A DNA stretch of 35,275 bases, from contig HF993640.1 of the NCBI GenBank assembly GCA_000433915.1, positions 32,583-67,857 of the forward strand, in the 5' to 3' direction. This DNA comes from Clostridium sp. CAG:793. GTDB lineage: Bacteria > Bacillota > Clostridia > TANB77 > CAG-508. Made by a program: the position numbers and the translations under genes. Of this stretch, positions 25,334 through 34,860 are shown piece after piece. The notes below the pieces were generated by a model that did no database searches, was not told the DNA's origin, and worked only from the letters and a program-made list of their open reading frames with translations. The number at the start of each line of letters is the position of its first letter. The stretch's first letter is position 1.

Positions 25334-26728
25334 TTAATCTACAAAAATAGGATCTAAGTTTATTCCTATAGATGCACCTTTATTTACATATACTTCATTT
25401 ATTCTCTTTTTTATATTAGATACAAATTCTGATACTTCTTCTTTTGAATAATCATTTAATAACGCAACTCTCTCATTTGATAATTTCTTTATAGAGCCTA
25501 TATCATTTGTGAAATTTACACTATCTTCATACGCAAATGTTACAACTTTAATTCCATTAGTATGTGTTATATCCATTTTATTCTTTATATTATTTTCTTC
25601 AATGCTTCCTTCTTGATGATATCTTATTTCTATTGATTTATTAATCTCATCTTCTGTATAACTATACTTTATAGTGTATTCATTATCTGTTTTGCTTATT
25701 TTAAAAGACTTGTCATTCACACTAAATATTGATGTTTCAGTATTATTTTCCTTTAAATGAAATACCACTATTTTAGTATCTCCATATATTATGGTAGCTT
25801 GTATATTTTTTTGTTTATATTCATTAACTGTTATCGTTATCGGAGTTGCATTTTCAGGATTTTGACTTAAGTCTTTTATTTTTGCTTGCATTCTAGAATT
25901 TAAAGTATTTATGTCTGTATAATTACTATCTAAGTTCAACAATTTGAATTTTGAAGTTAGAAAATCCATCATTATACTATCCTGTGATAGTTTATTTAGC
26001 ATAGTAGACTGAACATCGGCACTTTCTTTTCCTTCTAACTTTAATGTATATGCTACTGTACTATAAGTTTTTCCTTCAGATTTTACTTTATCATTTTTCT
26101 TTTTTGAATAACTTGTATCTGATGTGGAAGTTTTTAATAAATTATAATATGATTCTATATGTGATTTTTCAACTTTAGTTATATCAAATACTTTATCTTT
26201 TTTTATCTTTATAATTGATTCTGGAACATATATGTCATTTATCCCCACAGAATTTGCTAATTCATTTAAGCTTTCATTTCTTATTCCAATATATCCATTT
26301 GCAATCAGTGGACTATAAAAAGCATAGCTTTCTTTTTCCTTTATCCCACTAATTGTTGCTAATTCACTTGAATTGCTTTTTATTGAAATATCCGCTTCTG
26401 CTTTTTCATCCTTGTTGTCAACTTTAGTTGTCATAGTAAGCTTTATCTTGTCCATTATACTACTATCAGCAATGTTAGATGATGATTTTATTATGACATT
26501 TGCATTTCGTATATACGGGGTCTGCTCTTTAGCTTTGTCATAACTTTCAAAGTCATCACTTTTTAATATTTCTATTGCAGTACTTGTCATAGGAAAATAT
26601 CTAAAAAATGCTCCTCTTTTTGTCCTAAATATATCAGTAAAAAGGAATAATAGTAACAAAACTATGCTTATTGTAGCTAAAACTGAAAACAAAATTATCA
26701 ATTTCAATTTAAGATTTCGTGGTTTCAT
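25334..26728 (-). CDS. Unknown membrane-anchored extracytoplasmic protein
   Basis: I do not recognise the family. The 464 residues have one N-terminal membrane segment (about 10-31) after the basic start MKPRNLKLK, and no lipobox, so the bulk is probably outside the cell on an uncleaved anchor. The outside part alternates beta strands (DKIKLTMTTKV, EADISIKSNSS, ITITVNEYKQKN, QATIIYGDTKIVVF, FKISKTDNEYTIKYSY) with short helices, like a repeated lipocalin- or LolA-like sheet, though this is only an impression. Near the C-terminus is a helix pair VSEFVSNIKKRINEVY. ATG follows AAGGAAGGA. It is embedded between rlmB and the RNA methyltransferase gene, with gaps of 20 and 10 bases, so it is co-transcribed with housekeeping genes; no functional link is apparent. 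Confidence 0.8.
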   Translation of the reverse strand: MKPRNLKLKLIILFSVLATISIVLLLLFLFTDIFRTKRGAFFRYFPMTSTAIEILKSDDFESYDKAKEQTPYIRNANVIIKSSSNIADSSIMDKIKLTMTTKVDNKDEKAEADISIKSNSSELATISGIKEKESYAFYSPLIANGYIGIRNESLNELANSVGINDIYVPESIIKIKKDKVFDITKVEKSHIESYYNLLKTSTSDTSYSKKKNDKVKSEGKTYSTVAYTLKLEGKESADVQSTMLNKLSQDSIMMDFLTSKFKLLNLDSNYTDINTLNSRMQAKIKDLSQNPENATPITITVNEYKQKNIQATIIYGDTKIVVFHLKENNTETSIFSVNDKSFKISKTDNEYTIKYSYTEDEINKSIEIRYHQEGSIEENNIKNKMDITHTNGIKVVTFAYEDSVNFTNDIGSIKKLSNERVALLNDYSKEEVSEFVSNIKKRINEVYVNKGASIGINLDPIFVD

Positions 26729-26748
26729 ATCTATTCCTTCCTTATCTT

Positions 26749-27486
26749 TTATTTATTATTTCTTTGATTAAATACCTCATACATTAATATTCCTGCCGAA
26801 ACAGAAGCATTTAATGAGTTTATTTTTCCCACCATTGGAATTTTTACTAAAAAGTCACAATTTTCTTTTACTAGTCGGCTCATTCCAAAGCCTTCACTTC
26901 CAATTACTATTGCAACTCCACCATTATATTTTTGCTCATTGTAATAGCATTTTCCTTCAATATCTGTTCCATATATCCATACATCATTCTCTTTAAGATA
27001 TTTTATGGTTTCTGTTAAATTGTTAACTCTTGCTACTTTCACATATTGTGCAGCTCCTGCTGAAGTTTTATTAACAGTTGCATTTACTTGAACTGATCTT
27101 CTTTTAGGTATAATTATTCCATGAACACCAGAGCATTCTGCTGTTCTTATAATTGACCCTAAATTGTGAGGATCTTCTATTCCGTCTAATATTAATATAA
27201 ACGGACTTTCATTTTTACTTTTAGCATATTCCAATATTTCATCAACATCACAGTACTCATATGGTGGAACTATTGCAATTACACCTTGATGATTATGAGA
27301 TTCTGACATTTGATCTAGTTTAGCTCTATCCAATTCTGTTATTACAACTTTATTTTGTTTTGCAAGTTTTATTATTTCATTGATAGATCCATGTTTTTCG
27401 CCTTTTTGTACATATAGCTTATTTATATCTTTACCTGATTTTAGTAGTTCTGTAACACTATTTCTTCCTTCAACTTGATCTTCCAT
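26749..27486 (-). CDS. rlmB: 23S rRNA 2'-O-methyltransferase RlmB-type
   Basis: SPOUT-class methyltransferase expected to methylate G2251 ribose in 23S rRNA. The 245 residues have a substrate-binding N-terminal domain (1-75), then the knot domain with LILDGIEDPHNLGSIIRTAE, VIGSEGFGMSRLV and the closing NSLNASVSAGILMYE. These match the TrmH/RlmB motifs 1-3. ATG follows AGAAAGG. It lies 16 bases after the HD gene. Other TrmH-family targets cannot be excluded. Confidence 0.94.
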   Translation of the reverse strand: MEDQVEGRNSVTELLKSGKDINKLYVQKGEKHGSINEIIKLAKQNKVVITELDRAKLDQMSESHNHQGVIAIVPPYEYCDVDEILEYAKSKNESPFILILDGIEDPHNLGSIIRTAECSGVHGIIIPKRRSVQVNATVNKTSAGAAQYVKVARVNNLTETIKYLKENDVWIYGTDIEGKCYYNEQKYNGGVAIVIGSEGFGMSRLVKENCDFLVKIPMVGKINSLNASVSAGILMYEVFNQRNNK

Positions 27487-27502
27487 TTTAATACCTTTCT
27501 AA

Positions 27503-28288
27503 TTATCTTGCTTTTTCATTAATATATGTATTTATTTTCTCACGAATTTTTTCCATCTCTTCTGTTGGAGTTCTATCTATTATATCATTTATATAATTTT
27601 TCTCTTTTAATATTTTATAGCTAATTGGATAATATATATCGTAAGCATACCCTATATTTCCAACCCAGTCATCCATGTCTGTTTTCATTATACTTCTAAT
27701 AATTTCTTTTCCATCTAAAAAGTCTTTTAATGTTTGTTTTGATATTGGTTCTTGTATTATTTCAGTCTTTTTAAATAATGTTTCAAAGCTCTCAAATCTT
27801 AATAAATTTAATATGTCCAATTTATCAGCATCTCTTATTATTTTACAATGAGTTAACATTCTAATTTCAGTAATGCTATTATCTATTTTAAATTTATTGT
27901 GATTTCCTATTGCAGTCAATATAATCTCATGATACTTTTCATCTGGGCAAAACTTTCTTAATAGTTCATTATTATTATCAGTTAATACTTCTATTCCCAA
28001 TTTTGCATGATCAACTGTTTGGCTATCTATAAAACTATCAAACCTTTTTAATTGCTCGAATCTTCCTATATCATGCAATAATCCAATTAATGTTGCAAGC
28101 CTTACATCTTCATCAGTAAGCTCCATTCCTGCATCTTGTGGATTATTTTTCAAATTAATAGCTATTTGTTCTGCAAAATCTGTAACTCTAAAAATATGTG
28201 CCTTTTTTAACGCAATCCTTGGATTATTACTATCATATCCATCTATATATTCTCTCATTATGTCTTTTGCACATTCTATATCTATCAT
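27503..28288 (-). CDS. HD-domain phosphohydrolase
   Basis: The 261 residues carry an HD domain: His31 in KKAHIFRV, the LIGLLHDIGRFEQ box (His72, Asp73), then DHAKLGIEVL, and later RDADKLDIL near 155. Such proteins hydrolyse nucleotides or other phosphate esters with two metals. The substrate cannot be read from the sequence; no GGDEF or RelA domain is attached. A near-identical layout occurs in many Clostridia. ATG follows GAAGGA. The gene stands 28 bases after lepA and 16 before rlmB. Confidence 0.9.
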   Translation of the reverse strand: MIDIECAKDIMREYIDGYDSNNPRIALKKAHIFRVTDFAEQIAINLKNNPQDAGMELTDEDVRLATLIGLLHDIGRFEQLKRFDSFIDSQTVDHAKLGIEVLTDNNNELLRKFCPDEKYHEIILTAIGNHNKFKIDNSITEIRMLTHCKIIRDADKLDILNLLRFESFETLFKKTEIIQEPISKQTLKDFLDGKEIIRSIMKTDMDDWVGNIGYAYDIYYPISYKILKEKNYINDIIDRTPTEEMEKIREKINTYINEKAR

Positions 28289-28316
28289 TACATTTTCCTT
28301 CTTTCTACATCTATTA

Positions 28317-30131
28317 TTATTTATCTTCTGTATCAGCTTTCAATACATTTAAAAATGCTTCTTGTGGTATTTCAACATTACCAAATTGTCTCATACGCTT
28401 TTTGCCACGTTTCTGTTTTTCTAGTAATTTCTTTTTTCTAGTTATATCTCCACCATAGCATTTAGCAAGAACGTCTTTTCTTAATGCTGAAATTGTTTCT
28501 CTAGCTATTACTGTTCCGCCAATTACTGCTTGTAAAGGTACTGCAAATAATTGTCTTGGAATCTCATTTTTTAATCTTTCTACCAATGTTCTTCCTCTTG
28601 CATACGCATTTGATTTATGAACTATAAAAGATAAAGCATCTACTGGTTCATTATTTACATATATATCTAGTTTTACTAATTCTGACTGTTTATATTCTTT
28701 AATATAATAGTCTAATGAAGCATATCCTCTCGTTTTCGATTTTAAACTATCAAAGAAATCATATATTATTTCATTAAGAGGCAATTCATATTTTAATGTC
28801 ACTCTTGACTCATCTAAATATTGCATATCTATGAATATTCCTCTTCTTCCTTGGCATAATTCCATTACATTTCCCACAAATTCTTTAGGAACCATTATGC
28901 TTGCATCAACATACGGTTCTTCCATAAAGCTTATCTGTGCTGGTTTAGGTAAATCAGAAGGATTATATAAGTTTTCAACTGTTCCATCTGTTTTATGTAC
29001 TTTGTATATTACAGATGGAGCTGTTGTAATTAATCCTAGATCAAATTCTCTATCTAATCTTTCCTCAATAATCTCTAAATGTAATAATCCTAGAAAACCA
29101 CATCTAAATCCAGAACCCAATGCACTAGATGTTTCAGGCTCGAACTCCAATGCTGCATCATTTAATTTTAATTTTTCAAGTGCAATTTTTAAATTTTCAT
29201 AATCTGCACCATCCATTGGATATAATCCGCAATATACCATTGGATTTACTTTTTTATAGCCTGGTAGTGGCTTGTCAGCTGGATTTTCATCATTTGTAAT
29301 TGTATCACCTACACGTATTTCTTGCAAACTCTTTATACTTGCTGCTATATATCCAACTTCTCCTGCAACAAGTTCTTGTGCAGGTTCTAATCTACCTGGT
29401 TCAAAATATCCAACTTCTGTAACTGTAAAATGTGCATTATTAGACATTAATCTAATCTCGTCTCCCACCTTTACAGTTCCTTCTTCTATCTTAACATACG
29501 CTAATGCTCCCTTGTAATCATTATATATTGAATCAAATATTAATGATTTTAGAGGCTTATTGCTATCTCCCTTAGGAGCTGGTATGTCTTTTACAATTCT
29601 TTCTAATACTTCCTCTACATTTAAACCTGTTTTTGCAGATATACAAGGAGCATCTTCTGCTGGAATTCCTATAATCGTTTCTATCTCGTGTTTTACTTCA
29701 TCTGGTCTTGCACTTGGAAGATCAACCTTATTTATTACTGGTATTATCTCCAAATTATTATCAAGTGCAAGATACACATTTGCTAAAGTCTGTGCTTCAA
29801 CACCCTGAGTGCTATCAACTACAAGAATTGCACCTTCGCATGCAGCTAAACTTCTAGAAACTTCATAATTAAAATCAACATGACCTGGAGTATCTATCAA
29901 ATTAAGTTCATATATTTGTCCATCTTTTGCTTTATATTTCATTCGTACAGCTTGAGATTTTATTGTAATTCCTCTTTCTTTCTCTATATCCATATTGTCA
30001 AGCACTTGTTCTGTCATCTCTCTTTTCGAAAGAGCTCCTGTCATTTCAATAAGTCTGTCAGCCAATGTAGACTTTCCATGATCAATATGTGCAATTATGC
30101 TGAAATTTCTAATGTTTGCTTGATTTTTCAA
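28317..30131 (-). CDS. lepA: Elongation factor 4 (LepA)
   Basis: Translational GTPase that acts on stalled or late-assembly ribosomes. At 604 residues it has the standard length. GTPase motifs are AHIDHGKST (G1), ERGITIKSQ (switch I), DTPGHVDF (G3) and NKVDLPSA (G4), followed by the LepA-specific C-terminal domain, for example CYGGDITRKKKLLEKQKRG. The start is TTG, six bases after GGGAG. It follows the lon-like gene by 24 bases; in many Firmicutes lepA neighbours hemN and heat-shock genes, so this order is local. Confidence 0.98.
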   Translation of the reverse strand: MKNQANIRNFSIIAHIDHGKSTLADRLIEMTGALSKREMTEQVLDNMDIEKERGITIKSQAVRMKYKAKDGQIYELNLIDTPGHVDFNYEVSRSLAACEGAILVVDSTQGVEAQTLANVYLALDNNLEIIPVINKVDLPSARPDEVKHEIETIIGIPAEDAPCISAKTGLNVEEVLERIVKDIPAPKGDSNKPLKSLIFDSIYNDYKGALAYVKIEEGTVKVGDEIRLMSNNAHFTVTEVGYFEPGRLEPAQELVAGEVGYIAASIKSLQEIRVGDTITNDENPADKPLPGYKKVNPMVYCGLYPMDGADYENLKIALEKLKLNDAALEFEPETSSALGSGFRCGFLGLLHLEIIEERLDREFDLGLITTAPSVIYKVHKTDGTVENLYNPSDLPKPAQISFMEEPYVDASIMVPKEFVGNVMELCQGRRGIFIDMQYLDESRVTLKYELPLNEIIYDFFDSLKSKTRGYASLDYYIKEYKQSELVKLDIYVNNEPVDALSFIVHKSNAYARGRTLVERLKNEIPRQLFAVPLQAVIGGTVIARETISALRKDVLAKCYGGDITRKKKLLEKQKRGKKRMRQFGNVEIPQEAFLNVLKADTEDK

Positions 30132-30155
30132 GTTATGCTCCCTTCTTAATTTTTA

Positions 30156-32528
30156 TTAATTTTCATATTCTTTACTAGCTTTTGCATACTTTTTCAAAGT
30201 CTGATAAACTAGATAATTTATAGTTCCTGGTATATCTTTTTTTCCTGCTGGAACTCCTGTTAATATCTCAATTCCTTCATCTATTGTTGATATTGCATAT
30301 ATATGGAATCTATGATTTTTTACTGCTTCAACAATTTCATCATTTAAGTTTAAATTTTGTACATTTCTTTTTGGAATCATTACACCTTGTGTTCCATTTA
30401 GTCCTCTAAGTTTGCAAATTTCATAAAATCCTTCTATTTTTTCATTTACTCCACCTATAGCTTGTATCTCACCTTTTTGGTTTACTGAACCGGTTACCGC
30501 TATTGACTGATTTATTGGAACATCTGATAAACTTGAAAGCAATGCATATAACTCTGTACTTGAAGCACTATCTCCATCAACTCCATTATATAATTGTTCA
30601 AAACATATACTTGCTGTTAATGATAGAGGCATTTCTTTCGCAAATTTTTCTCCTAAATAACCATTTAATATAAGTATTCCTTTTGAATGTGATGATCCTG
30701 ATAATTCTACTTCTCTTTCAATATTTATTATTCCACTTTTTCCTGTATATGTGTTAGCTGTTATTCTGACTGGTTTTCCAAAAGTATAATCTCCTAAAGA
30801 CATTACAGTTAATCCATTTATTTGTCCAACCTTGCTTCCTTCTGTATCAATCAATAAGACTCTATCTTTTATCATTTCAGTATATTTTTCATCATATTTT
30901 TTTACTCTATTTTTTCTTTCTTTTAGAGCTTTTTCAATATATTCAGCTGTTACAACTTTTGATCTATCTATTTTAGCCCATGTAGCTGCTTCAACAATAA
31001 CTTGTGATAGTTCGCCAAATTGTGTTGATAATTTATTCTTATCCTCTGCTAGTCTGCATGAATACTCAGCAAGTCTTGCTACAGCTCCTCTATCAAGGTG
31101 AGGTAATTGTTCATCATTACAAAATCCATGAACAAATCCTGCTAAATCATTTAAATTTCTTTGGTCTAAAGGTGCAGAATCTTCAAATTCAACTTTTATT
31201 TTAAACAATTTTCTAAATTCTTCATCAACTGACAATAATGTTTGATATACATTTTCATTTCCTATAAGAATAACTTTTAAATCTAATGGAATTGGCTCTG
31301 GTTTCAATGATACAAGCACCATTGATGATTTTTGATCTATTGAATTGTCTATTCCTATTTCCTTATTTCTTAAAACTTTCTTAAGATTTTCATAACTTGA
31401 TGGATTTGATAATAAATCATTTGCCTGGAATATAATATATCCACCATTTGCTTTTTGTAAAAGTCCTGGTCTTATCATAGTGTAATCTGTTTTTAACACT
31501 CCATAATAATTCTCATATTCAAGTCTTCCAAATAAGTTGTTAAATGAATAGTTAGAATCCATGATAACTGGAGCACCTTCTTCATTGCTATTATCAATAA
31601 ATACGTTTACTCTATAATTATCCCATGGTTTTATTTCTGGAACACGAGGTCCTTGTGCATCTTGTCCTTTTTTGTCTTCTTCAAGGAATTTTGATATATT
31701 TTTTAATATATCTTTTTTCACACCATCTAAAAATTTAGTAATCTTTTTGTTTCTTTTAAATTTTGATTTAACATAAGATATATGTCCCTCAATAGTAAGA
31801 ACTGCAATATTTGACTGCCATTCTGATACTTTTCTTTCTGCTTCTGCGTCTAGTTCTTTTATTTCAGCTATAACAGATATTATCTGCTGCTGAACTATTG
31901 TTGATTTATCTTCATATTCTTTCTTTATTTCATCATCTAATTTATCAAATTCTTCTTCTTTTATAACTTTTCCATCAACAATAGGCATCATATATATACC
32001 ATTTTCAGCTGATTTGACTTGGAATCCATATTTAGCAGATCTTTTATTAAGATTATCAAGAAGAGCTGTCCTCTTATCATGATATTTTTGTGTAATAACA
32101 TTTTTTTCTTTTTCAAAATCCTCATTGCTAAATGTATTTTTTATATCAACTCTAATTTCTTTTATGAACTTATCCATTGCATCTTTGAAATTATTTCCTT
32201 CACCTGCTGGCATACTTAAAGCCACTGGCTCATTTGGATTCTCAAAATTATAAATATAGCACCAATCTGGAGGAGTCTTTTTTGTTTTTGATAATTTATC
32301 TAGATAATTTCGTGTATATGTTGTTTTTCCTGATCCTGTTGGGCCTTCAAGATAAACATTATATCCCTTTGTATCAACTGTTAATCCAAACTCTAGAGAT
32401 GCTATTCCTCTTTCTTGTCCAATTCCTTTATAATTTGATTTTACATCTTCTGTCGTTTCAAATTTAAAAATATCAGGATTACAATTAAATTTTAATTCTT
32501 TATATGAAACTTCATTTGTATTTTTCAT
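30156..32528 (-). CDS. LonB-like ATP-dependent protease
   Basis: Soluble or membrane-near AAA+ protease of the Lon family. The 790 residues have Walker A EGPTGSGKTT (61-70), a long charged helical insert (about 150-290), GYIIFQANDLL as a likely Walker B strand, and a C-terminal Lon protease domain. The catalytic pair is Ser654 in VDGDSASS and Lys697 in GVNEKIEGF, 43 residues apart as in E. coli Lon. The N-terminal substrate domain of bacterial LonA is missing, as in LonB/LonC-type proteins. No clear membrane segment is seen. ATG follows AGGAAAGGA, and a 25-bp palindrome stands just upstream of that site. It is co-oriented with lepA after tsaB-rimI. Confidence 0.94.
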   Translation of the reverse strand: MKNTNEVSYKELKFNCNPDIFKFETTEDVKSNYKGIGQERGIASLEFGLTVDTKGYNVYLEGPTGSGKTTYTRNYLDKLSKTKKTPPDWCYIYNFENPNEPVALSMPAGEGNNFKDAMDKFIKEIRVDIKNTFSNEDFEKEKNVITQKYHDKRTALLDNLNKRSAKYGFQVKSAENGIYMMPIVDGKVIKEEEFDKLDDEIKKEYEDKSTIVQQQIISVIAEIKELDAEAERKVSEWQSNIAVLTIEGHISYVKSKFKRNKKITKFLDGVKKDILKNISKFLEEDKKGQDAQGPRVPEIKPWDNYRVNVFIDNSNEEGAPVIMDSNYSFNNLFGRLEYENYYGVLKTDYTMIRPGLLQKANGGYIIFQANDLLSNPSSYENLKKVLRNKEIGIDNSIDQKSSMVLVSLKPEPIPLDLKVILIGNENVYQTLLSVDEEFRKLFKIKVEFEDSAPLDQRNLNDLAGFVHGFCNDEQLPHLDRGAVARLAEYSCRLAEDKNKLSTQFGELSQVIVEAATWAKIDRSKVVTAEYIEKALKERKNRVKKYDEKYTEMIKDRVLLIDTEGSKVGQINGLTVMSLGDYTFGKPVRITANTYTGKSGIINIEREVELSGSSHSKGILILNGYLGEKFAKEMPLSLTASICFEQLYNGVDGDSASSTELYALLSSLSDVPINQSIAVTGSVNQKGEIQAIGGVNEKIEGFYEICKLRGLNGTQGVMIPKRNVQNLNLNDEIVEAVKNHRFHIYAISTIDEGIEILTGVPAGKKDIPGTINYLVYQTLKKYAKASKEYEN

Positions 32529-32544
32529 TATTTTATCCTTTCCT

Positions 32545-32569
32545 AACTATAATTCTAATAATTATAGTT
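32545..32569 (-). repeat. Perfect 10-bp inverted repeat before the lon-like gene
   Basis: AACTATAATT and AATTATAGTT flank ATTAG on the minus strand, ending one base before the SD of the lon-like gene. It is not followed by U residues. The inner part CTATAATTATTAGAA matches 12 of 14 fixed positions of the PerR/Fur-family box TTATAATnATTATAA and contains a TATAAT that could be a -10. In DNA this AT-rich, chance is a real alternative. Confidence 0.6.
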
Positions 32570-32598
32570 CCCTATCTTATGTTAGCTTATGTATTATT

Positions 32599-33741
32599 TT
32601 ACATACTCATTAGTATAGCATTTTCTTTACCATGATAATAATTTTTTCTTAATCCTACTGGTCTAAATCCAAATTTCTTATATATAGAAATAGCTACTTT
32701 ATTATTCTCGTTTACTTCAAGGTTTATTTTATTTACATTGTTTTTTCTTATAACATAACTTATCAAATTTGATGCAATTCCTCGATTTCTTTTGTCCTGT
32801 CTTGTAACTATATTCATTATTTCTAATTCATCTAAAACGGTCTGCGTACTTATAAATCCAACTATTTGATAATTTTGTTTTGCGACCATGTACTTAGATG
32901 TTTTCGAATCATCTTCAAATGTATTAAAGTCCCATATATTAGGAAATTTCTCATAATTCATTTTTATTTCTTCAATATCGGAAAATGTCATTTCAACAAT
33001 ATCAATTTTATCATCTCCACCATCCCTTTGTCTCTCCGCTTGTGGTCTTCTAAGATACATAGGCATTATTTCATCCGAATCACCATAGTCTCCTATATCA
33101 TATTTGTCAAATGCTGCAAGTCCAATTGCTCCAGCCATAATTCCAGTCGAATTAATATATTCATGTTGTACCACATCTCTTGCTTGAGCCTGCTCTTTTG
33201 ATATTTTTGCTCTTAACAATGGTTCTAGCTTTTCTTTGAATACATCACCTATTATATATAATGGCTCTACAAAATTTACATATTCAACAACATCAGATAT
33301 ACTCATCACATCAGGATTTTTATATACTGACAAATTACCATTTTTGATTCTATATACGGAAAAATACACATTATCATTTCTGGCATCTATCATAGATAAT
33401 ATTTTGCAATCTTTTCTTCCTTTTTGTTCAATTACCTCATAAGCAAGAGCTTCTAGTGAACTAATTCCGGTTACAGGCTTGTTACATGCATCTGAGAAAG
33501 CTTTAATTGTAGCCATTCCTATTCGTATTCCTGTAAATGATCCGGGTCCTTCTGAACATGCCAACAAATCGACATCTTTTACTTGTAATTGTTGTTTATC
33601 CATCATATTTTTTAATAATGGCATAAGTGTCTGCGAATGCTCATGTACTTCATCTGTATGTAATTGTTCTATTATTTTTCTATCTTCTAATAATGCAACT
33701 GAACAGATTTGCGATGATGTATCTATTGCAAGTACTCTCAT
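32599..33741 (-). CDS. tsaB-rimI: TsaB-RimI fusion (t6A factor plus N-acetyltransferase)
   Basis: Two proteins in one chain of 380 residues. Residues 1-235 are TsaB: AIDTSSQICSVAL at 5-17, HEHSQTLMPLL, and EGPGSFTGIRIG near 65-76. TsaB supports TsaD in making the t6A base of tRNAs. Residues about 245-380 are a GNAT domain like RimI, with VGFISTQTV, NIVTRQDKRNRGIASNLI (acetyl-CoA site) and the closing NNKVAISIYKKFGFRPVGLRKNYY. Separate adjacent tsaB and rimI are common; the fusion seals the link. The linker has ERQRDGGDDK. ATG follows AAGGAAG, 20 bases after tsaE. tsaD is not in view. Confidence 0.95.
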   Translation of the reverse strand: MRVLAIDTSSQICSVALLEDRKIIEQLHTDEVHEHSQTLMPLLKNMMDKQQLQVKDVDLLACSEGPGSFTGIRIGMATIKAFSDACNKPVTGISSLEALAYEVIEQKGRKDCKILSMIDARNDNVYFSVYRIKNGNLSVYKNPDVMSISDVVEYVNFVEPLYIIGDVFKEKLEPLLRAKISKEQAQARDVVQHEYINSTGIMAGAIGLAAFDKYDIGDYGDSDEIMPMYLRRPQAERQRDGGDDKIDIVEMTFSDIEEIKMNYEKFPNIWDFNTFEDDSKTSKYMVAKQNYQIVGFISTQTVLDELEIMNIVTRQDKRNRGIASNLISYVIRKNNVNKINLEVNENNKVAISIYKKFGFRPVGLRKNYYHGKENAILMSM

Positions 33742-33761
33742 TTTATCACTTCCTTATTCTA

Positions 33762-34226
33762 TTATTTTGAAAACTGTGTAAAATCCACATCATTATATCT
33801 ATTTCCGTGTGGTTCAATTATAAGTTTTCTAATCTCATCGTTTTCGTCATCTTTTTCAAATGAAATCTTAATATAATCATTTGGCAATATATCTTCTATA
33901 AGCTCTCCCCATTCAAAAATACATATTCCTTTATGGAAATATTCTTCTCCTCCTATGTTTTCAAATTCATATATGTCGCCTAGTCTGTATAAATCAAAGT
34001 GATATATATCAATCTGACTATTATGATATTCATTTACTATTGTAAACGTCGGACTTGATATCTTCTCTTGCATTCCAAAATGTGATAATATTCCCTCAAC
34101 AAATTTTGTTTTTCCAGCGCCTAATTCTCCTGATAGTACAAGTACATCTCCTTTTTTTAACATACCAGCTAAGTTATTAGCAAAAATCTTTGTCTGGTAT
34201 TCATCTTTGCATATTATTTCTTGCAT
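33762..34226 (-). CDS. tsaE: tRNA t6A biosynthesis ATPase TsaE
   Basis: ATPase of the TsaB-TsaD-TsaE complex that recycles it during t6A synthesis. The 154 residues have Walker A SGELGAGKTKF, the SPTFTIVNEY segment and HFDLYRL followed by EWGE, all usual for the family. I chose ATG at 34226 (MQEIICK) because GGGAGAA lies ten bases upstream; the frame opens nine codons earlier but that would place the SD inside the gene. It is first in the long run and follows a good promoter at 34314-34286. Confidence 0.96.
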   Translation of the reverse strand: MQEIICKDEYQTKIFANNLAGMLKKGDVLVLSGELGAGKTKFVEGILSHFGMQEKISSPTFTIVNEYHNSQIDIYHFDLYRLGDIYEFENIGGEEYFHKGICIFEWGELIEDILPNDYIKISFEKDDENDEIRKLIIEPHGNRYNDVDFTQFSK

Positions 34227-34285
34227 GAAAATAAGTTCTCCCTTCTTAAGCATTTTTCTACATTTTTCAACTTTTTTCTAGCAAG

Positions 34286-34314
34286 ATTATATATTATTTT
34301 GCATGATTATTCAA
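34286..34314 (-). promoter_or_regulatory. Sigma-A promoter of the tsaE run
   Basis: TTGAAT (34314-34309), a spacer of 17 bases and TATAAT (34291-34286) on the minus strand. The predicted start is about 55 bases before the tsaE ATG. No other promoter of this quality is visible until the pyrH area, so it may serve up to nine genes. Confidence 0.72.
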
Positions 34315-34341
34315 GGACTTTAAAATAAAAATCACATACAA

Positions 34342-34818
34342 TTAAAATCTTTTGATTAACATCCTATTTACTTCTTCATCAGATATTCCTAAAATTTCTG
34401 ATATTTGTTTTACTTCAAATCCTAGTTTATGCATTCTATTTATTGTTTTTCTTCTTTCCTGCTCCTTCCCATTCTTAATTCCAGTTTTTATTCCAGCTTC
34501 TCTGCCCACTTTTATGCCATCTTTAATTCCTTTTTTCCTATTTTCAAAAAATTCTTTTCTTATTACTTCTTCTAACATACTAAAATTCTCCTTTTCATTA
34601 TTTAATTTATTGGTTAACTCTTTAGTTTTTTCTTCGCCTAAAATTCCTTTTAAGACATTCACTATATATGTAGTTATTAATTGTCTACTTTCTTCGCTCA
34701 ATTCCAGTTTGCTTTGCAATATTTCATTTATCTTTTTTATTAGACTTTCTATACTTTTGGTTCTTTTCCTCAATAATTCTCCCTTCTTTATTATATATTT
34801 TTGCTTATTTTTCGTCAA
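34342..34818 (-). pseudogene. C-terminal remnant of Rpn/PD-(D/E)XK-type transposase-like protein
   Basis: The reading frame codes for up to 158 residues that look like the C-terminal end of Rpn-family (recombination-promoting nuclease, PDDEXK_2-type) proteins: a helical part (SIESLIKKINEIL, then LSEESRQLITTYIVNVL), the Gly-Ile-Lys repeat KKGIKDGIKVGREAGIKTGI (94-113), and a helix-turn-helix-like end KQISEILGISDEEVNRML. The N-terminal nuclease domain is absent. The only frame start is a TTG at 34818 with no SD; a GGGAGAA occurs inside, next to codon 15. It is therefore probably a decayed copy cut off at the repeat region upstream, though a short expressed product cannot be excluded. Confidence 0.6.
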
Positions 34819-34860
34819 TAGTTTTTAAGTAAATTTTAACTATTTTTCGTTTTATTTTTT

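Noticed and set aside
34352..34828. Plus-strand frame of 158 codons, hydrophobic
   Set aside because: It mirrors the Rpn-type remnant on the minus strand, which has recognisable sequence. Hydrophobic frames opposite Lys/Glu-rich coding are expected in AT-rich DNA.
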